DNA of 64,000 nt. Source: Gigaspora margarita (lineage: Eukaryota > Glomeromycota > Glomeromycetes > Diversisporales > Gigasporaceae). The stretch is taken from contig WTPW01000592.1 in the NCBI GenBank assembly GCA_009809945.1, positions 237,164 through 301,163 of the forward strand, read 5' to 3'. Of this stretch, positions 12,112 to 24,010 are shown in pieces. Below the pieces are notes generated by a model. That model saw only the letters and a list, made by a program, of their open reading frames with translations, did not search any database and was not told the origin of the DNA. Numbering within the stretch: the first letter of the stretch is position 1; each line of letters starts with the position of its first letter. The position numbers were made by a program, and so were the translations under genes.

Positions 12112-12950
12112 ATAACTTTTGAACTACTGGACCAATTTTGATGATTCAACTACCAAAATGATCCTCTCAATGAGAAGGTTCTAGTGAGCCTAAAATCGTT
12201 AAAATCTAATCACAGGATCCTATGATCGGAATAGATTTGTGTTACTATAAAGTTCTATAATTTATTAAATAATTATAACCCATTTATAGCAATACAAATT
12301 TATTTTGATCTTAGGATCCTGTAATAGGATTTTAACGATTTTGGGCTTGTTAGAATCCTCTCAGTGAGAGGATCATTTTGGTAGTAAAATTATCGAAAGT
12401 GGCCCAGTAGATCAGAAGTTATTAACAATTAAAAATTAATTTTTAATTGTTAATAACTTCTGATCTACTGTGCCAATTTTGATGATTTTACTACCAAAAT
12501 GATTCTCACAATGAGAGGATTCTAATGAGTCATAATCGTTAAAACCCAATCACAGGATCCTGTGATCAGAATAGATTTGTGTTGCTATAAAAGTTATATA
12601 ATTTATTAAATAATTACAACCCATTTATAGCAACATATATTTATTTCGATCACAGGATCCTGTGATTGGATTTTAACGATTTTGGGCTCGTTAGAATCCT
12701 CTCATTGAGAGAATCATTTTGGTAGTAAAATCATCGAAATTGGCCCAGTATATCAGAAGTTATTAACAATTAAATATTAATATTTAATTGTTAATAACTA
12801 CTGATCTACTGGGCCAATTTCGATGATTTTACTACCAAAATAATCCTCTTAATGAGAGGATTCTAACAAGCCCAAAATCGTTAAAATCCAATTACAGGAT
12901 CCTAAGAACGAAATAAATTTGTGTTGCTATAAATGGGTTATAATTATTTA
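12112..12950. repeat. alternating inverted array of the MULE subterminal unit
   Basis: A unit of about 150 bp (core CTACCAAAATGATCCTCTCA ... CAGGATCCTGTGATCGGAAT) occurs five times in alternating orientation: + at 12112, - ending 12425, + from about 12455, - ending 12762, + from about 12792. The junctions between inverted units are themselves palindromes (TTAATTTTTAATTGTTAATA and the near-identical one at 12765-12800). The first unit is closer to the distant right-end copy than to its neighbours. Such an array would form strong hairpins and, if transcribed, long double-stranded RNA. Confidence 0.85.
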
Positions 12951-13461
12951 ATAAAGAAATATGTTAGCTTTAGCAGGTTGTGATATCGCAGTTGCAATAT
13001 CACAGTGTTATGTACGTCAGAGATTTAATAAGTAAATATTGTGCATGACGAGTATTTGTAATGTGCATAAAACAGGGTAAGTAAATAATTATATCATTAC
13101 GGTTTTAATTAAATATTTGGTTTACTCAAAATAAATTAGTTGCATACCTCTTTTAATTCGCAAAACTATTTGAGTTGTTAAACAAGCTAGTCATAAAATA
13201 AACCATAAGCATAGCCTCATTACGTTTTTAATCCTGCAGTCATACCAGATGATATCTTTGGCTTTTCGTTTTTCAACCCATATTTTTATAACTGCGGTGA
13301 AGAGCAAGACGGTAAATTATAACTAGAAAAAAAAATTAAAATGAGCCAGTTAAGAAGATAGTTATGCTAATTGTCAACGTTCATTAGCATTTTTAGCTCC
13401 AATCAATCTCTCATTTTTAACAAGCTAATATTCCTACAGTGGACATCTAACTGAAGAGCCC

Positions 13462-16058
13462 GTGCAATTGTTTCAAGAGGAATGGCATAAGGACCAAGAA
13501 TTCATGCAATTATCCAATGAGCAACAAAGTCAACTAATTTATGAGCAACAGTATGAGGACCAAGGATTTGTACAATTATCACATGAGCAACAAAGTGATG
13601 AAGAATCCGATTGCATCAATGAAGATATTGAGTATAAAATTGAAGATGGTGCAGAATTTCCTAATTGGGATACTTTAGAAAGAACTTTAAAAAAGCATGA
13701 GCTAGAAGTTGGATTCAAGTCTATAAAGTTTTGATTGGAACGCGACAACAATAGAAATATAATTCATTGATATTTTGTTTGTGAAAATTTGAAAGAGCAT
13801 CAACCCAAAAAAAAGATCATTGATGCAGACCATAGGGAAAGAGATTCTAAGAAAGTTGGATGCCCATGGCAACTCAATGCTGGGTGTAGAAAAAATGTTA
13901 GCGCTATATTTATTAATAAACTTATTGATAAGCATAACCATTTGCTTGCCCCATATTGGAAGGAGTTTGCTCCAAGTCTACGTTCACTTTCACAAGAAGT
14001 TCTTGACGAGATAAAGTTTTTAACTTAAGAATGTGGTCTTGGTGCTAAAGCCCAACGTCGATACCTTTCAAAAAAATTTTCTGCTCAACCTTTATATGAT
14101 CGTGATCTATACAATGCAATACGTAAATATAAAAATGAAATGGGTAATAATCAAAGAGAGAATGATACAGCGGATATGGTTAAATGGCTTATGTAACAAA
14201 AAGAACAAGAACCAGGATGGGCAGTTTTTATTAAGTTGGAGAGCATTGACAATAACCTTTTCGACTTTTTTGGATATCACTAGGACAGGTAGAATTGTGG
14301 AAGCGTTACCATGATGTGATTGTCAACGATAATACTGCAAAGACAAATACATATAATATGTTATTAATTTTTTTCATAGTTGTTGACAATCATTATCAAA
14401 CAAGAATTGTTGCACAGTCACTTGTTCAAGATGAAACTGTTAATTCGTATAAGTGGATTCTAGAATGTATACTAAAAGCAACCGATGATTTGCCTCCAAA
14501 AGTAATATTCACTGATGTAGATCCTGCCATGATTTCTGCTATCACTCAAGTCTTTTCTACTTCAAAACATAATCATTGCATATTTCATATACAGACAAAT
14601 ATTGCAAAAAAACTAGCTCGAAAACTTGGAAGTTCTTATAATAATTTTTTGCAAAGTTGGTATCGTTACCATAATAGCCATAGTGAGTCAGAATTGGAGC
14701 ATTGTTGGAAAGATTTGTTGATTCAATATTCTGTAGCCAAAGATTATTTAAACCATCTTTGGAAAACTCGGCAATTATGGGCTAAAATATATGTGTTTAC
14801 AAATTTTTGTGCTGGGATGCAAAGTACGCAATGGGTAGAAAGTACAAATGGGCTAATTAAAGCAGAAGTTGGTGCCAAAACAACACTTCTCAATTTGGGC
14901 AAAACTATTCAAATGAAACTTGAATGTGATGCATGACACCAGCGGCTTTCAGAATATAAAAATGCATTACCTACTAGAGGACTTCCGAGTATTCAAAGTG
15001 TTTTTTTGAACCTGTACAAGATGCAATCAAGAAGTATTTAACTTTAGAATCCGCATCCATTCAAAATATTCAAATATCCCAAAGTATTTTATATCGTGCA
15101 AGTTTGTTTAAAATGTCATGTGATTTAACTTTGGTATGGTTTTATTATATTCATATAACTGTTATTATATTTGAATTAACATTTGGTTTATTAGTTTCCT
15201 AATGCTCATGAATGTGTGGATGGGTATCTTGAAGATGAGTACGATGCATTACAGGCTTCACTAGAAAATATTATGAATATGGTTAATCATGAAAATATTC
15301 TTGAAATTTGGCGGGTTTTATTATTTGATCAACATAACCATAGTTATCCTCATTTTGTTATTCTTTTGGCTTATAATACGCACCTTTGTACTTGTCTTTA
15401 TATTATTTCCCATAGTTTTTATTGCAGACACTTTTTTAGTATTTTCAAGATATTTCACAATGCCAAGTTTGATATAAAGCTTATATCTAAACTTTGGTAT
15501 ACCAATCCTATGCAAGCATTCGATTATTCTGTAATTTCAGGTATATTTACTGTGGAATTCGATACAAATGAAAAAATAAATCAAGTTATTTCTATTCGTG
15601 GACCTGATACATATAGAGCTAGCATTCATAATAACATTACACAAAAACAAGAATATGCACATGGCTTTGGTATAGCCAAAAGTGGGTTAAAATTTGCACT
15701 TAAAAGCGGGTTAGTCAATGAATTTGTGGAATTGATAACGGGATTTATTGAAAATCATACTGGCATTAATACTAATAAAAGGGTTGAAGTTACTCAAATT
15801 GAGAACCCAAAAAAATTGAAGCATAAAGGGTGTCTGAAATTGCCAAAACCAGCACAGCAGAGTGATCAAGATTTGAATACAAGGTGTAAACAAATTACTG
15901 AAACAGATACTAAAGATGAATATGCTGAAAGTTCATCATGAAAGCGGGCTAATAATGAGACAAATAATAGAAATAGTACTCAACGTCATTGTGGAAACTG
16001 TTATGGAACCGGACATTATGCTTCTACATGTCAATTTCCTAAAAATAATTTTAGGTAA
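13462..16058 (+). pseudogene. MULE transposase with FAR1, MULE, SWIM and CCHC domains
   Basis: Order of parts: an acidic Gln-rich N-terminus (13462-13700); a FAR1-like zinc region (VCENLKEH ... KKVGCPW ... IDKHNH, to about 13950); a MULE catalytic domain (14295-14936) with candidate D-D-E residues in VNDNTAK, FTDVDPAM and QWVESTNG; a likely 60-bp intron (15135-15194, GTATGG..TTATTAG); a SWIM zinc finger (HLCTCLY ... FYCRHFF, 15385-15440); and a CCHC knuckle (CGNCYGTGHYASTC, 15989-16030). Six in-frame stops can each be explained by C-to-T change of CGA (to TGA) or CAA (to TAA), and there is one frame change in a T run near 14265. It therefore cannot make active protein, although the frame is otherwise well kept. 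Confidence 0.85.
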
Positions 16059-19000
16059 TGCTTACTAGTTTAGAATCTCAGCCTTCTAAGCTCGATATTA
16101 AATAAGATAGTTGATTTTTTGAAATTGTTTGTATACGTAACAATAATGCATTGTTAAAGTTAATAAGTAATCATAATGCTATAATTTGTTGTAAGATTAA
16201 TGATAGCAATGTTTATAGTAACACATTATAATTATAGTAGATTATAGTATTATGTTCTTATATATAATGTGAAAGTTTCTTTTTAATTGATTGGTCTAAA
16301 CAATAGTTCGAGGATTTTAACAGTTTTTACAGTAAATATTTAGTAAAACTATTGCAGTAGTTAATTCACTAAAAGACTTAACTTAAATGGCAAGCATTAG
16401 GCTGTCAAGCAACCTCAGTGATTCTTATATACGTATTAGGGTAAGTATGTTATTATTTGATTAAAGAAGCATTTATTCATTTACTTTCGCATTGCTTTTA
16501 AATTAACAAATTTTCAATCTGACTTTTGATCGATTGTCACGTGAGCACATGACGATTCAATCGTTTCGAAGCTTCTCAAAGAGTGAAAGTTTTTCACAGA
16601 TGCTATGAACCAAATAAGTTGCATACAATTCTATGATATACCGAGTTTCAAAATGTGGCATTTCCCAAGTTGCTTTTAAGCTTGAATGGTCGAATTAGAG
16701 TTTGGATTAGTTGTCGATTAGTGTATTTATTCTTGTTTGACATTAGTCCTGTGTTTTTTTTTTTTTGCTTTATTAGCTATTGAAAACAATTAAGTGGTAA
16801 ATTGCAGATCAAGAGTATAAATTTTATATGCTTGTACAGCAGAGATCAATTATAGCAGATGTCAAATACGTCATTTTGACTTTATAGTAAACCCTGCTAT
16901 ATATGTTCGAAAACAACTTTTAATTTTCATAATTAATAAAACATTATCTATAAAACTAACTGCCTAAAAAAAAATTCATATTAAATATATAAACTAAAAA
17001 CTTTACTCAGTAAGTGACGCACATTCGGACTAAAATATTCCAAGCTCATTAATAATTGCGATCTAAAATCCTCTAAAAAATACTTTTTTTCTTTCATTTA
17101 TTTAACTCAAATATACAAGAGCGAAGCCTTATGCAATGTTTTATACATATAAAANNTATGTTATTTGTNGTTTTTAGGTGTTCTCTTATAGANGTTGTTT
17201 TGCTNAATCTTAGATTATTAGAACNGTTATAGCAGAACAAAAANGTTGTTCAAAACTGGGATCTGGCAAAAATTAGGGTGGTATAACAGTAATACCAGTT
17301 TTGGGTTTAGTTTTTTCTTTTTTTTTAAAAAAACTAAAAGCTTTTTCAATTTAGGTTTTCACTTGATCTTGTTTATTGGAAATTAAAACACGGATTGAGA
17401 ACTGGAAGTTATCAATTTCGATTTTCAGTTCTATATTTCAATAATGCTATTTATACCCATTAACTTCAGCCTCTTTAGTCTTAAGGTCTTTCGAAATAGG
17501 CAACNATTAAGGTTCNTGGCATGGTAAAAGGGCNTCAGGGCAATAGGAACTGCAATTTTGCTTATACTTCNTNTTGCGATAANGATCAGTACTTAGCACT
17601 CAGGGAACGTCAGTCGCCAAGTGACTATGTTTTCTTTTTTTGTAGGTCTTTGCTTTTTGAAATGCTTGGAACAAGAAATGGGTGCCTGAGAATTGTCGGG
17701 ACGAAACACTATAAAGCTGGAAGATAAATGCTCCCTTGGCCAGGTTTGAGTTCTTTTTTTTTTTTGAGGTAGAAACTAACAATTTCTTCATTCTATAAAA
17801 ATTCGAATCTGAGAAACTGTAAAATCGGGATCGAGTGATAAGTATAAGCTTTAGTAATTGTCTATTATGCGAGACGATATGTTAGTTGAGAGTTTTACGT
17901 TGTATATGAATTATGTAGTGTTTATTTAATAAAAAATAAATAAAATAAAAATAAATCGATACAATTACATAAACTAATCAATTAAATTGTCACTGCGCCA
18001 TTTGGCACTACCATGTAAATATAGAACACTTATTCTTTATTACTATAATACCATAAATCATTTATACCATTCGTATAACATTCAAAATTATAAAAAAAAA
18101 TCTAGCTATATTATTTGAATCTCCTATGATGATCTTGTAAGCAACGCTTTCAGTTTCTCTATGACCTCACACATGCACCCATGAAGGCCAGAATTCATGC
18201 TATATAGTAAAGAAAACATTATTATGTTCGCCCTTATAGCTTATGCTGTTTCAAAATTGTTCTTGTCATTTCAAGAGCTTCTATATCGAAAAAAATCTAA
18301 AAAAAAAAAAAAAACATTAGCAAAAAAAAATTGGAACAAAGATAATCAAAGCTAATATCCAGTTTTATTCAAGTTCAAATAGCTACCGTCAACTTTATGT
18401 TTAGCGAAGACCCGCATATAAAAAATTATAAGTTCTTATTCTAAAAAAAAGAAGAAACCCATTAAGAGAATATAAACTGGTACCTATCGTTTATCGCATT
18501 TTCATGGCTGCTCGAATCTTTGAACATTCCAGCCATTCCAAAAGCAAAGACTTACAAAAAAAAAATTGTAAGTTCTTAGAAAAAAAAAAAAGAAAGAACG
18601 GAAACTGATACTTATTATTTATTCAGTTCCCGGTTTCTTTCTCAGATCGCCCAAATCTCTAAATGCATTCTAATCGCTCCGACGAAGCACAACCTGTAAA
18701 GAGAAGAAATTATTTCAGCATTAAGTTTTGTTTTAAAGAAAAAAAAAAGAAACTTTAACACAGAACGTGAAAATAGAACTGGCCTTTATTTATGCCAATT
18801 TCACAGTTTCTCGCACTAATCACCCAAATCTGAGCTTTTAAGCACCCATTTCACATTTCGACCACTCCAATTAAGAAAAGACCTACAAAAAAAAAAATGT
18901 TAGTTACCCATTTTGAAAAAAAAGAGCGCAAAATGAAGAATAAAGTGATACTTCGCTCGACTCATTTTTAAGTTTTCGTCTGAAAAAAAAAATGGTAAAA

Positions 19001-19812
19001 GTCTTTATATGTTATTTAACTCGGTAGCTAATAACTACTCGAACATATTTATAGTTGTGCTGTATATATATATTTTTTTGCCATTTGCCATGAGCAACTA
19101 ACCGCCATTCCAGCTATTAGTAAATTTTAATATTAAATGCCCGCCGTAATTTATTATAAAATGATCATCATTTTTTACCCTTTATCTGCGATTTACCACT
19201 TAATAGATTAATTCGTGATACATTTCTCTGTATAATCAAGTGTAATGTGAAAAACAAGAAATAAAGCATGATATCAAAAGACTAATTATGAGGGATAGCT
19301 AAAGCCTTGTACCTCGTTAGGGTTCATTGTTGATGCATTTAGGGTTAGCATGTTATATAGATATCAAGAATACAATTTATGCAGTATGTAAATCAATATG
19401 TGAAGGTACATAGCTTTAGACGACCCCTTATTATGGTACTGTATTAGAAAATACATGCTTGGGGTGTTGATTTAACTAAATTAGTATTGTGAACATAACT
19501 TATAGTACATAGTGGTTGGAGGGGTGTTGATTATCTAACTAAATTAGTATTGTGAACATAACGTGTTAATTGGAGCTATATTATATTTCCATATTCAGCC
19601 GTTCAACGTGACTATAGTACTCAAGGTTTGTTTAACGTGACTATAGTACTCAAGGTTTTATTTTAAGAAAATAATTATTTTTAAAATTAAAAGGTAGTGA
19701 ATTTATTACTAAAAGATAAGTAGATTAATACGATAGTTAGTAGAACTGTGTTTTGAGGGATTAAATGTGTCATGTGACCTGCAATATAGCAAGTTGCGAT
19801 ATTTAACATGAT
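16059..19812. other. non-coding interior of the MULE
   Basis: No supportable gene is seen. About a dozen scattered N bases at 17155-17583 mark low-quality sequence, and a 68-codon frame at 17521-17727 crosses them and is not credible. A block at 18240-18970 repeats degenerate units with CGCCCAAATCT-, ACCACTCC- and poly-A-containing segments. A 37-bp segment (TAACTAAATTAGTATTGTGA, continuing) is duplicated at 19466 and 19528, and a unit of about 26 bp (CGTGACTATAGTACTCAAGG) is duplicated at 19607 and 19633. Whether this DNA was captured host sequence is unclear. Confidence 0.55.
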
Positions 19813-19973
19813 CCTTAATAAATTATAGAACTTTATAGTAACACAAATCTATTCTGATCACAGGATCCTGTGATTGGATTTTAACGATTTTGGGCTCACT
19901 AGAACCCTCTCATTGAGAGGATCATTTTGGTAGTTGAATCATCAAATTGGTCCAGTAGTTCAAAAGTTATTAA
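19813..19973 (-). repeat. right subterminal inverted repeat of the MULE
   Basis: The reverse complement of this block matches 12112-12267 with about five substitutions and one single-base gap, including variants shared only by these two copies (GTTCTAGTGAGCC, GTTACTATAAAGTTCTATAA). That pairing, outside all other copies, identifies it as the partner of the left end. Confidence 0.88.
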
Positions 19974-20134
19974 TTATCAAATATTATTAATAAATCTATA
20001 ATTTTGGTCAAAAATAATTTTGCAACTTTGGCTGGAATTATGAAATTTTGGCCGGAATTACACCTGATACTTCAGCTGACCCACCCACCCACCCAGAAAT
20101 CAGCTGATTTCTGGAAGCTTCCTAAATATAATTC

Positions 20135-21262
20135 TTTTTTTGATCTAAAATAGCCAGAGTTATGATTATATGATTAATTTTTTTTCCAATACTATGGCTA
20201 TCACCCAAAATACGTAAATTAATAATAGGTTTTGAAGGGTAAAAAATTCTAGTAGCTACTAAATAAGGATGTATATATGAAAGTATATCTTTAATATTTC
20301 ATTGTGCAGCTTTTTTAACTAATTGAGATTCTTCATTTAATAAAAGACTATCTTAACTAAGATTGAATATTTCAATTGGTATATATTTAGCCATTTTTGA
20401 TGTTAAAATTGTACGATGATTAGAAACTACATAATCATGAGGTAAATCAGATTGTATAGCTGATAAAGCACAATATCTATCCTGTAGTATTTAATACTTA
20501 TCAATTATTTGTACTATTGCTGATTCATGATTTTTTCTATATTTTGAGATTCAAAGTTTACTTGAAAAGGTGTATTTGCAACTGTATAAGATAGTTCTTT
20601 AAGTGTAACTTGATCATCAGAGTGATAATTTTCTTTGGCAATTTGATTGAAATTCTTTTTAATATTTTTTGCAACAGTTTTTGCACTAGCTTTTTTAGTA
20701 GAATTACTTATTTCATTAAAATATTTTAAAGGTTTAATATAATTTGATCATGGTCGATTTTTTTGAATTTGTTTAAAATAAAGACCAAAAAGCAAGGGTC
20801 TTGACATTCGACTATTTTTTAATTTTCCTTTTAATTCATTTATGTCTAATGATGATAATTTTAATATAATTTAATTTTATAAATATATACAACATTATAT
20901 ATTTATAATAAAATAACTAACTCTTTGAGTTTTTGTTGCTGCGTCACTAGAAGTATAATTTGATATAATCTCTAATTCAAAGCTTGGTTCATAATTTATA
21001 TAATAAACTGGATGATTATTTATATATTTAATATAACCTTTAATAGTATTTAAATTTGATAACTTTCCTCATATTGTAATAATGCTAAAGTTATTAGGAA
21101 TGGTATAATTTTTAGATGCTCTTGTACATTTAAGATTCGATGTAGGAAAAACACACTTATCACATATTGTATACCAAAAAGTATAAGAATTTGTTTTATA
21201 TATTATAGGATTATGATAGTATTTTTCATGATCAGGTAAAAGTTTAGAACGTTTGTTAGACA
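20135..21262 (-). pseudogene. N-terminal half of the host-type pseudogene split by the MULE
   Basis: Reading from the right, MSNKRSKLLPDHEKYYHNP begins at 21262, followed by TNSYTFWYTICDKCVFPTS with a CxxC, then YEPSFELEIISNYTSSDAAT. A probable intron (GTTAGT..CATTAG, about 20846-20922) precedes LKGKLKNSRMSRPLLFGLYF, KTVAKNIKKNFNQIAKEN and GDSHSIGKKINHIIITLAIL near 20150-20230. Stops and a frame change show it is dead. The reading direction, and resumption at 11968 with the next expected block of the same family, show that 11050-11968 and this block are one gene interrupted by the MULE. Confidence 0.65.
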
Positions 21263-21289
21263 TATTTGCAATTTTTAACAAAAAGTGTT

Positions 21290-21810
21290 ATAACAATATA
21301 TTGATGGTATAAATAAGTAAAATTGGGGTGTGATGTTCCAGGGTGTGCTTCTGGGGAATGCCTTTTTTTTAAAATTTATTTATGCTACACAAAAAAAAAT
21401 TTTTAGCATTATCGTAAATATTTAATACTCGTACCATATAGAAGTATCTAACAAAATATTTTAAAAAAACATATCAAAATTTTTTTAGACCCTATTGCTA
21501 ACTTATATAACTAAAACAGAATGATTTTGTAATAGTAATACAAATTTACAGTTTTTTTTGTAAATCTACTTTATATATCAATATGTATGCCATATATGTA
21601 CAACTAATAAAATATAACTTATTCAATTTTTAAATTATAAACTTAGTTATATTTAATATTTGAATATATATGTATATATATTTATATATTATATTTGAAA
21701 TGATTTGGCTCATTAAATTTGATTATGGCTCTAGTGTTATTTTTTCCTGCTCTATAAAATTACCAAGGTTATTGTATTTATCAAAAATTACATATTTAGA
21801 GATTTTAAAT
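21290..21810. other. AT-rich non-coding stretch
   Basis: Upstream of the split pseudogene's start there is only very AT-rich DNA with TATATA runs near 21660-21690. I recognise no promoter element or frame. Confidence 0.5.
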
Positions 21811-22040
21811 ACTATTTATAGCAGTTTGCAAAAGGTGTGACCTCTGCAGATCATGAAGCCATGTAAAATTACAAGAAATCTGCTGATTCTAGTAGATTTT
21901 TTGATTCTTGGAGAATTAAGATTTCTAATAAAATATAAACGTTATTGATTGAAAATTATGATAAATAGAGAATTTAAATCTCAAAAATTCTTTTACACAA
22001 AATCTCAGGGCCTCACCTTTTTGCAAATTACCATAATCTA
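21811..22040 (+). mobile_element. MITE copy A of a pair (about 230 bp)
   Basis: It begins near ATTTATAGCAGTTTGCAAAA and ends near CACCTTTTTGCAAATTACCA, giving imperfect inverted termini (GTTTGCAAAAAGGTG core). The interior word ATTGATTGAAAATTATGAT and the flanking AATAAAATATAAACG match, in reverse complement, the element at 23219-23452. Confidence 0.65.
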
Positions 22041-22099
22041 TGTTTACTATGAATAAATATATTTGAAACTTAGCCTACTGAGATTGTCACCTTCAACTT

Positions 22100-24010
22100 T
22101 TTTTTTACTTAGAATTATCACTTTTGTAGAATCCAAGATTATTATGCCCAGTAAGGATTGGAACCACTTAACTGCATAAAAATTATTCCATGGTTCTGGA
22201 CAAATTATGTCAATTGTAGCCCAAATTATCTTATATATCTGCTAAATTAAATAGTTAGACAATTAAACGAATTAAAAATCTTAGATGAACCCATTTCTAA
22301 TTTTCAAAACCTATTACCTCCAGCAGGTTTTAAATGCCATTCAAGTCCTCCTGGTCATGTGCTTAATTATCTACAAATTACTACATTCAACAGAATCTAG
22401 TTTAGCTTATAAATATTATTACATTTAACAGATTTTCATTACTATGCTTTTTTTTTTTATCTAAGTCATCACTTTCGCAGAATTGTTTTGGTAGGGATTA
22501 GAACTACTTAACCATATAAAAAATTATAAAATAGCTTCAGGCAAATTATGTTAATTGCCAGCCTAAATTATCTTATATTGGCTAAATTAAATAGTCATGG
22601 TGGCTAAATAATTAGAAAATTTTAGACGGTTTCAATCTACAATATTTAGAAATTATTATCTCCAGCAGGTTTTAAATGCCATCCAGATGTCCTAGCTATA
22701 TACCTATATTACTTATGAATTACCACATTCAACAAACTATCAGGCATTGATATTGTTACTTTTAGCAGATATTAATTACTATTCTTATACTTTTTTTCTT
22801 GCTCGCCCTTAAAATCGCCACTTTTGAAGAATCCAAGATTAATGTATTAAATAAGAATTGGACCACTTAACTGCATAAAAATTATTCTATAGCTCCAGAT
22901 AAATTATGTTTGATTGTAGGTTAAATTATATCTGTTAAATTGAATAATTAGGCAGTTGAATGATTAGAAAATATTAGGTAGTTTTAATACATAGTATTCA
23001 GAAGCTATTATCTCCAGCAGGTTTAAATGCTATTCAAGTGCTTCTGGCCATGTGCTTATATTACTATGGATCACTACATTCAACAGGATCTATATTGTTA
23101 CTTTTCTTATCTAAAATTGTCACTTTCGCAAAATCCAAGATTATTATATTCAGTAGGTTTAATCATATAAAAATTATCTTATAGCTCTGGGCAAATTATG
23201 TCGATTGTAAACCAAAACTATCAAGTGTGACCCTGTGATTTCATAATAAGGATAATGGAAAATTTTCTGAGATTTAATTCCCTATTGATCATAATTTTCA
23301 ATCAATAGCGTTCATATTTTATTCAAATCTTTAAAATTCTTCAAGAATTGAAAAATCTACTAGAATTGGCTAATTTTTCACAATTTTACATATTATAATC
23401 TACAATAGTTACACCTTTTTGCAAACTACGCAAACTACTATAAATGGTCAGTTAGAATGGTAATGATTAGAAAATTTTAGATAGTTTAATATTTAGTATT
23501 CAGAAATTATTACCTCTAGCAGGTTTTAAATACCATTCAAGTCCTAGCTGTGTTTCAGTCTATCGAGCACTGAGATTGTTACCTTTGACAGATTTTAATT
23601 ACTATTCTTACGCTTTTTTTTTGCCTTGCCCTTAACAATTACCACTTTCATAGAATTCAAGATTATTGTGTTTAGTGAGAATTGGACTTGCTTAACTGTA
23701 TAAAAATTATTCTATAGCTTTGGATAAATTATGTTGATTATGATCAGCAGGTTTTAAATTACTATTTAAGTGCCCTTGACTATGTGCTTACATTATCTAT
23801 ATTCAGCAGAATCTAGCCTGCTTAATCATATAGAAATTATTCGTGCTTCCTAGAAAAAAAATTCTTATTGATGAGTTAACAATATTAAACATCTAGAAGT
23901 TTTAAAAAACCTCACCTCTAGTGCTTAGAAATTTTCATTTTAAGAAGTTTTAAATACCATTCATGTTTCTTTTTTTTTTTGCTTTATGCAATAAATTATT
24001 ACTTCTAGCA
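22100..24010. repeat. tandem array, unit about 340 bp
   Basis: Landmarks repeat in fixed order: CACTTTyGnAGAATCCAAGATTATT, then TTAACTGCATAAAAATTATT, TCTATAGCTCTGGACAAATTATGT, ATTATCTCCAGCAGGTTTTA and ATGCCATTCAAGTnCTCCTG. Landmark starts near 22131, 22471, 22811, 23118 and 23640 give a period of about 340 bp, with one shortened unit and one lengthened by the MITE at 23219. Weaker copies seem to continue to about 24130. No conserved frame runs through the units, so this looks like a non-coding satellite. Confidence 0.75.
23219..23452 (-). mobile_element. MITE copy B, inserted in the 340-bp array
   Basis: It matches copy A (21811-22040) in reverse orientation, including TTTTCAATCAATAGCGTT and a terminal ACACCTTTTTGCAAACTA. 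It interrupts the regular spacing of the tandem array, so it is younger than the array. Confidence 0.65.

Larger units (their letters stand above)
11973..20123 (+). mobile_element. Mutator-like DNA transposon (MULE), 8.15 kb, decayed
   Basis: Both outer ends carry TTCCAGAAATCAGCTGATTT in inverted orientation (left from 11973, right ending 20123), preceded by GGGAGT/GGAAGC. Inside lie subterminal inverted copies of a unit of about 157 bp (12112-12267 and 19813-19973, about six differences). Between them is a decayed transposase of FAR1-MULE type at 13462-16058. Flanking sequence on both sides belongs to one minus-strand pseudogene, which supports the boundaries. I see no convincing 8-11 bp target duplication, so the outermost bases may have changed. 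The 16.1-19.8 kb part is passenger non-coding DNA. Confidence 0.8.

Noticed and set aside
16500-16600. A regulatory site (TCACGTGA) with nearby CATGACG words
   Set aside because: A single E-box-like palindrome in non-coding MULE interior has no gene beside it to regulate.
17521-17727. A gene of 68 codons inside the MULE
   Set aside because: It crosses several N bases and the translation has no family features.
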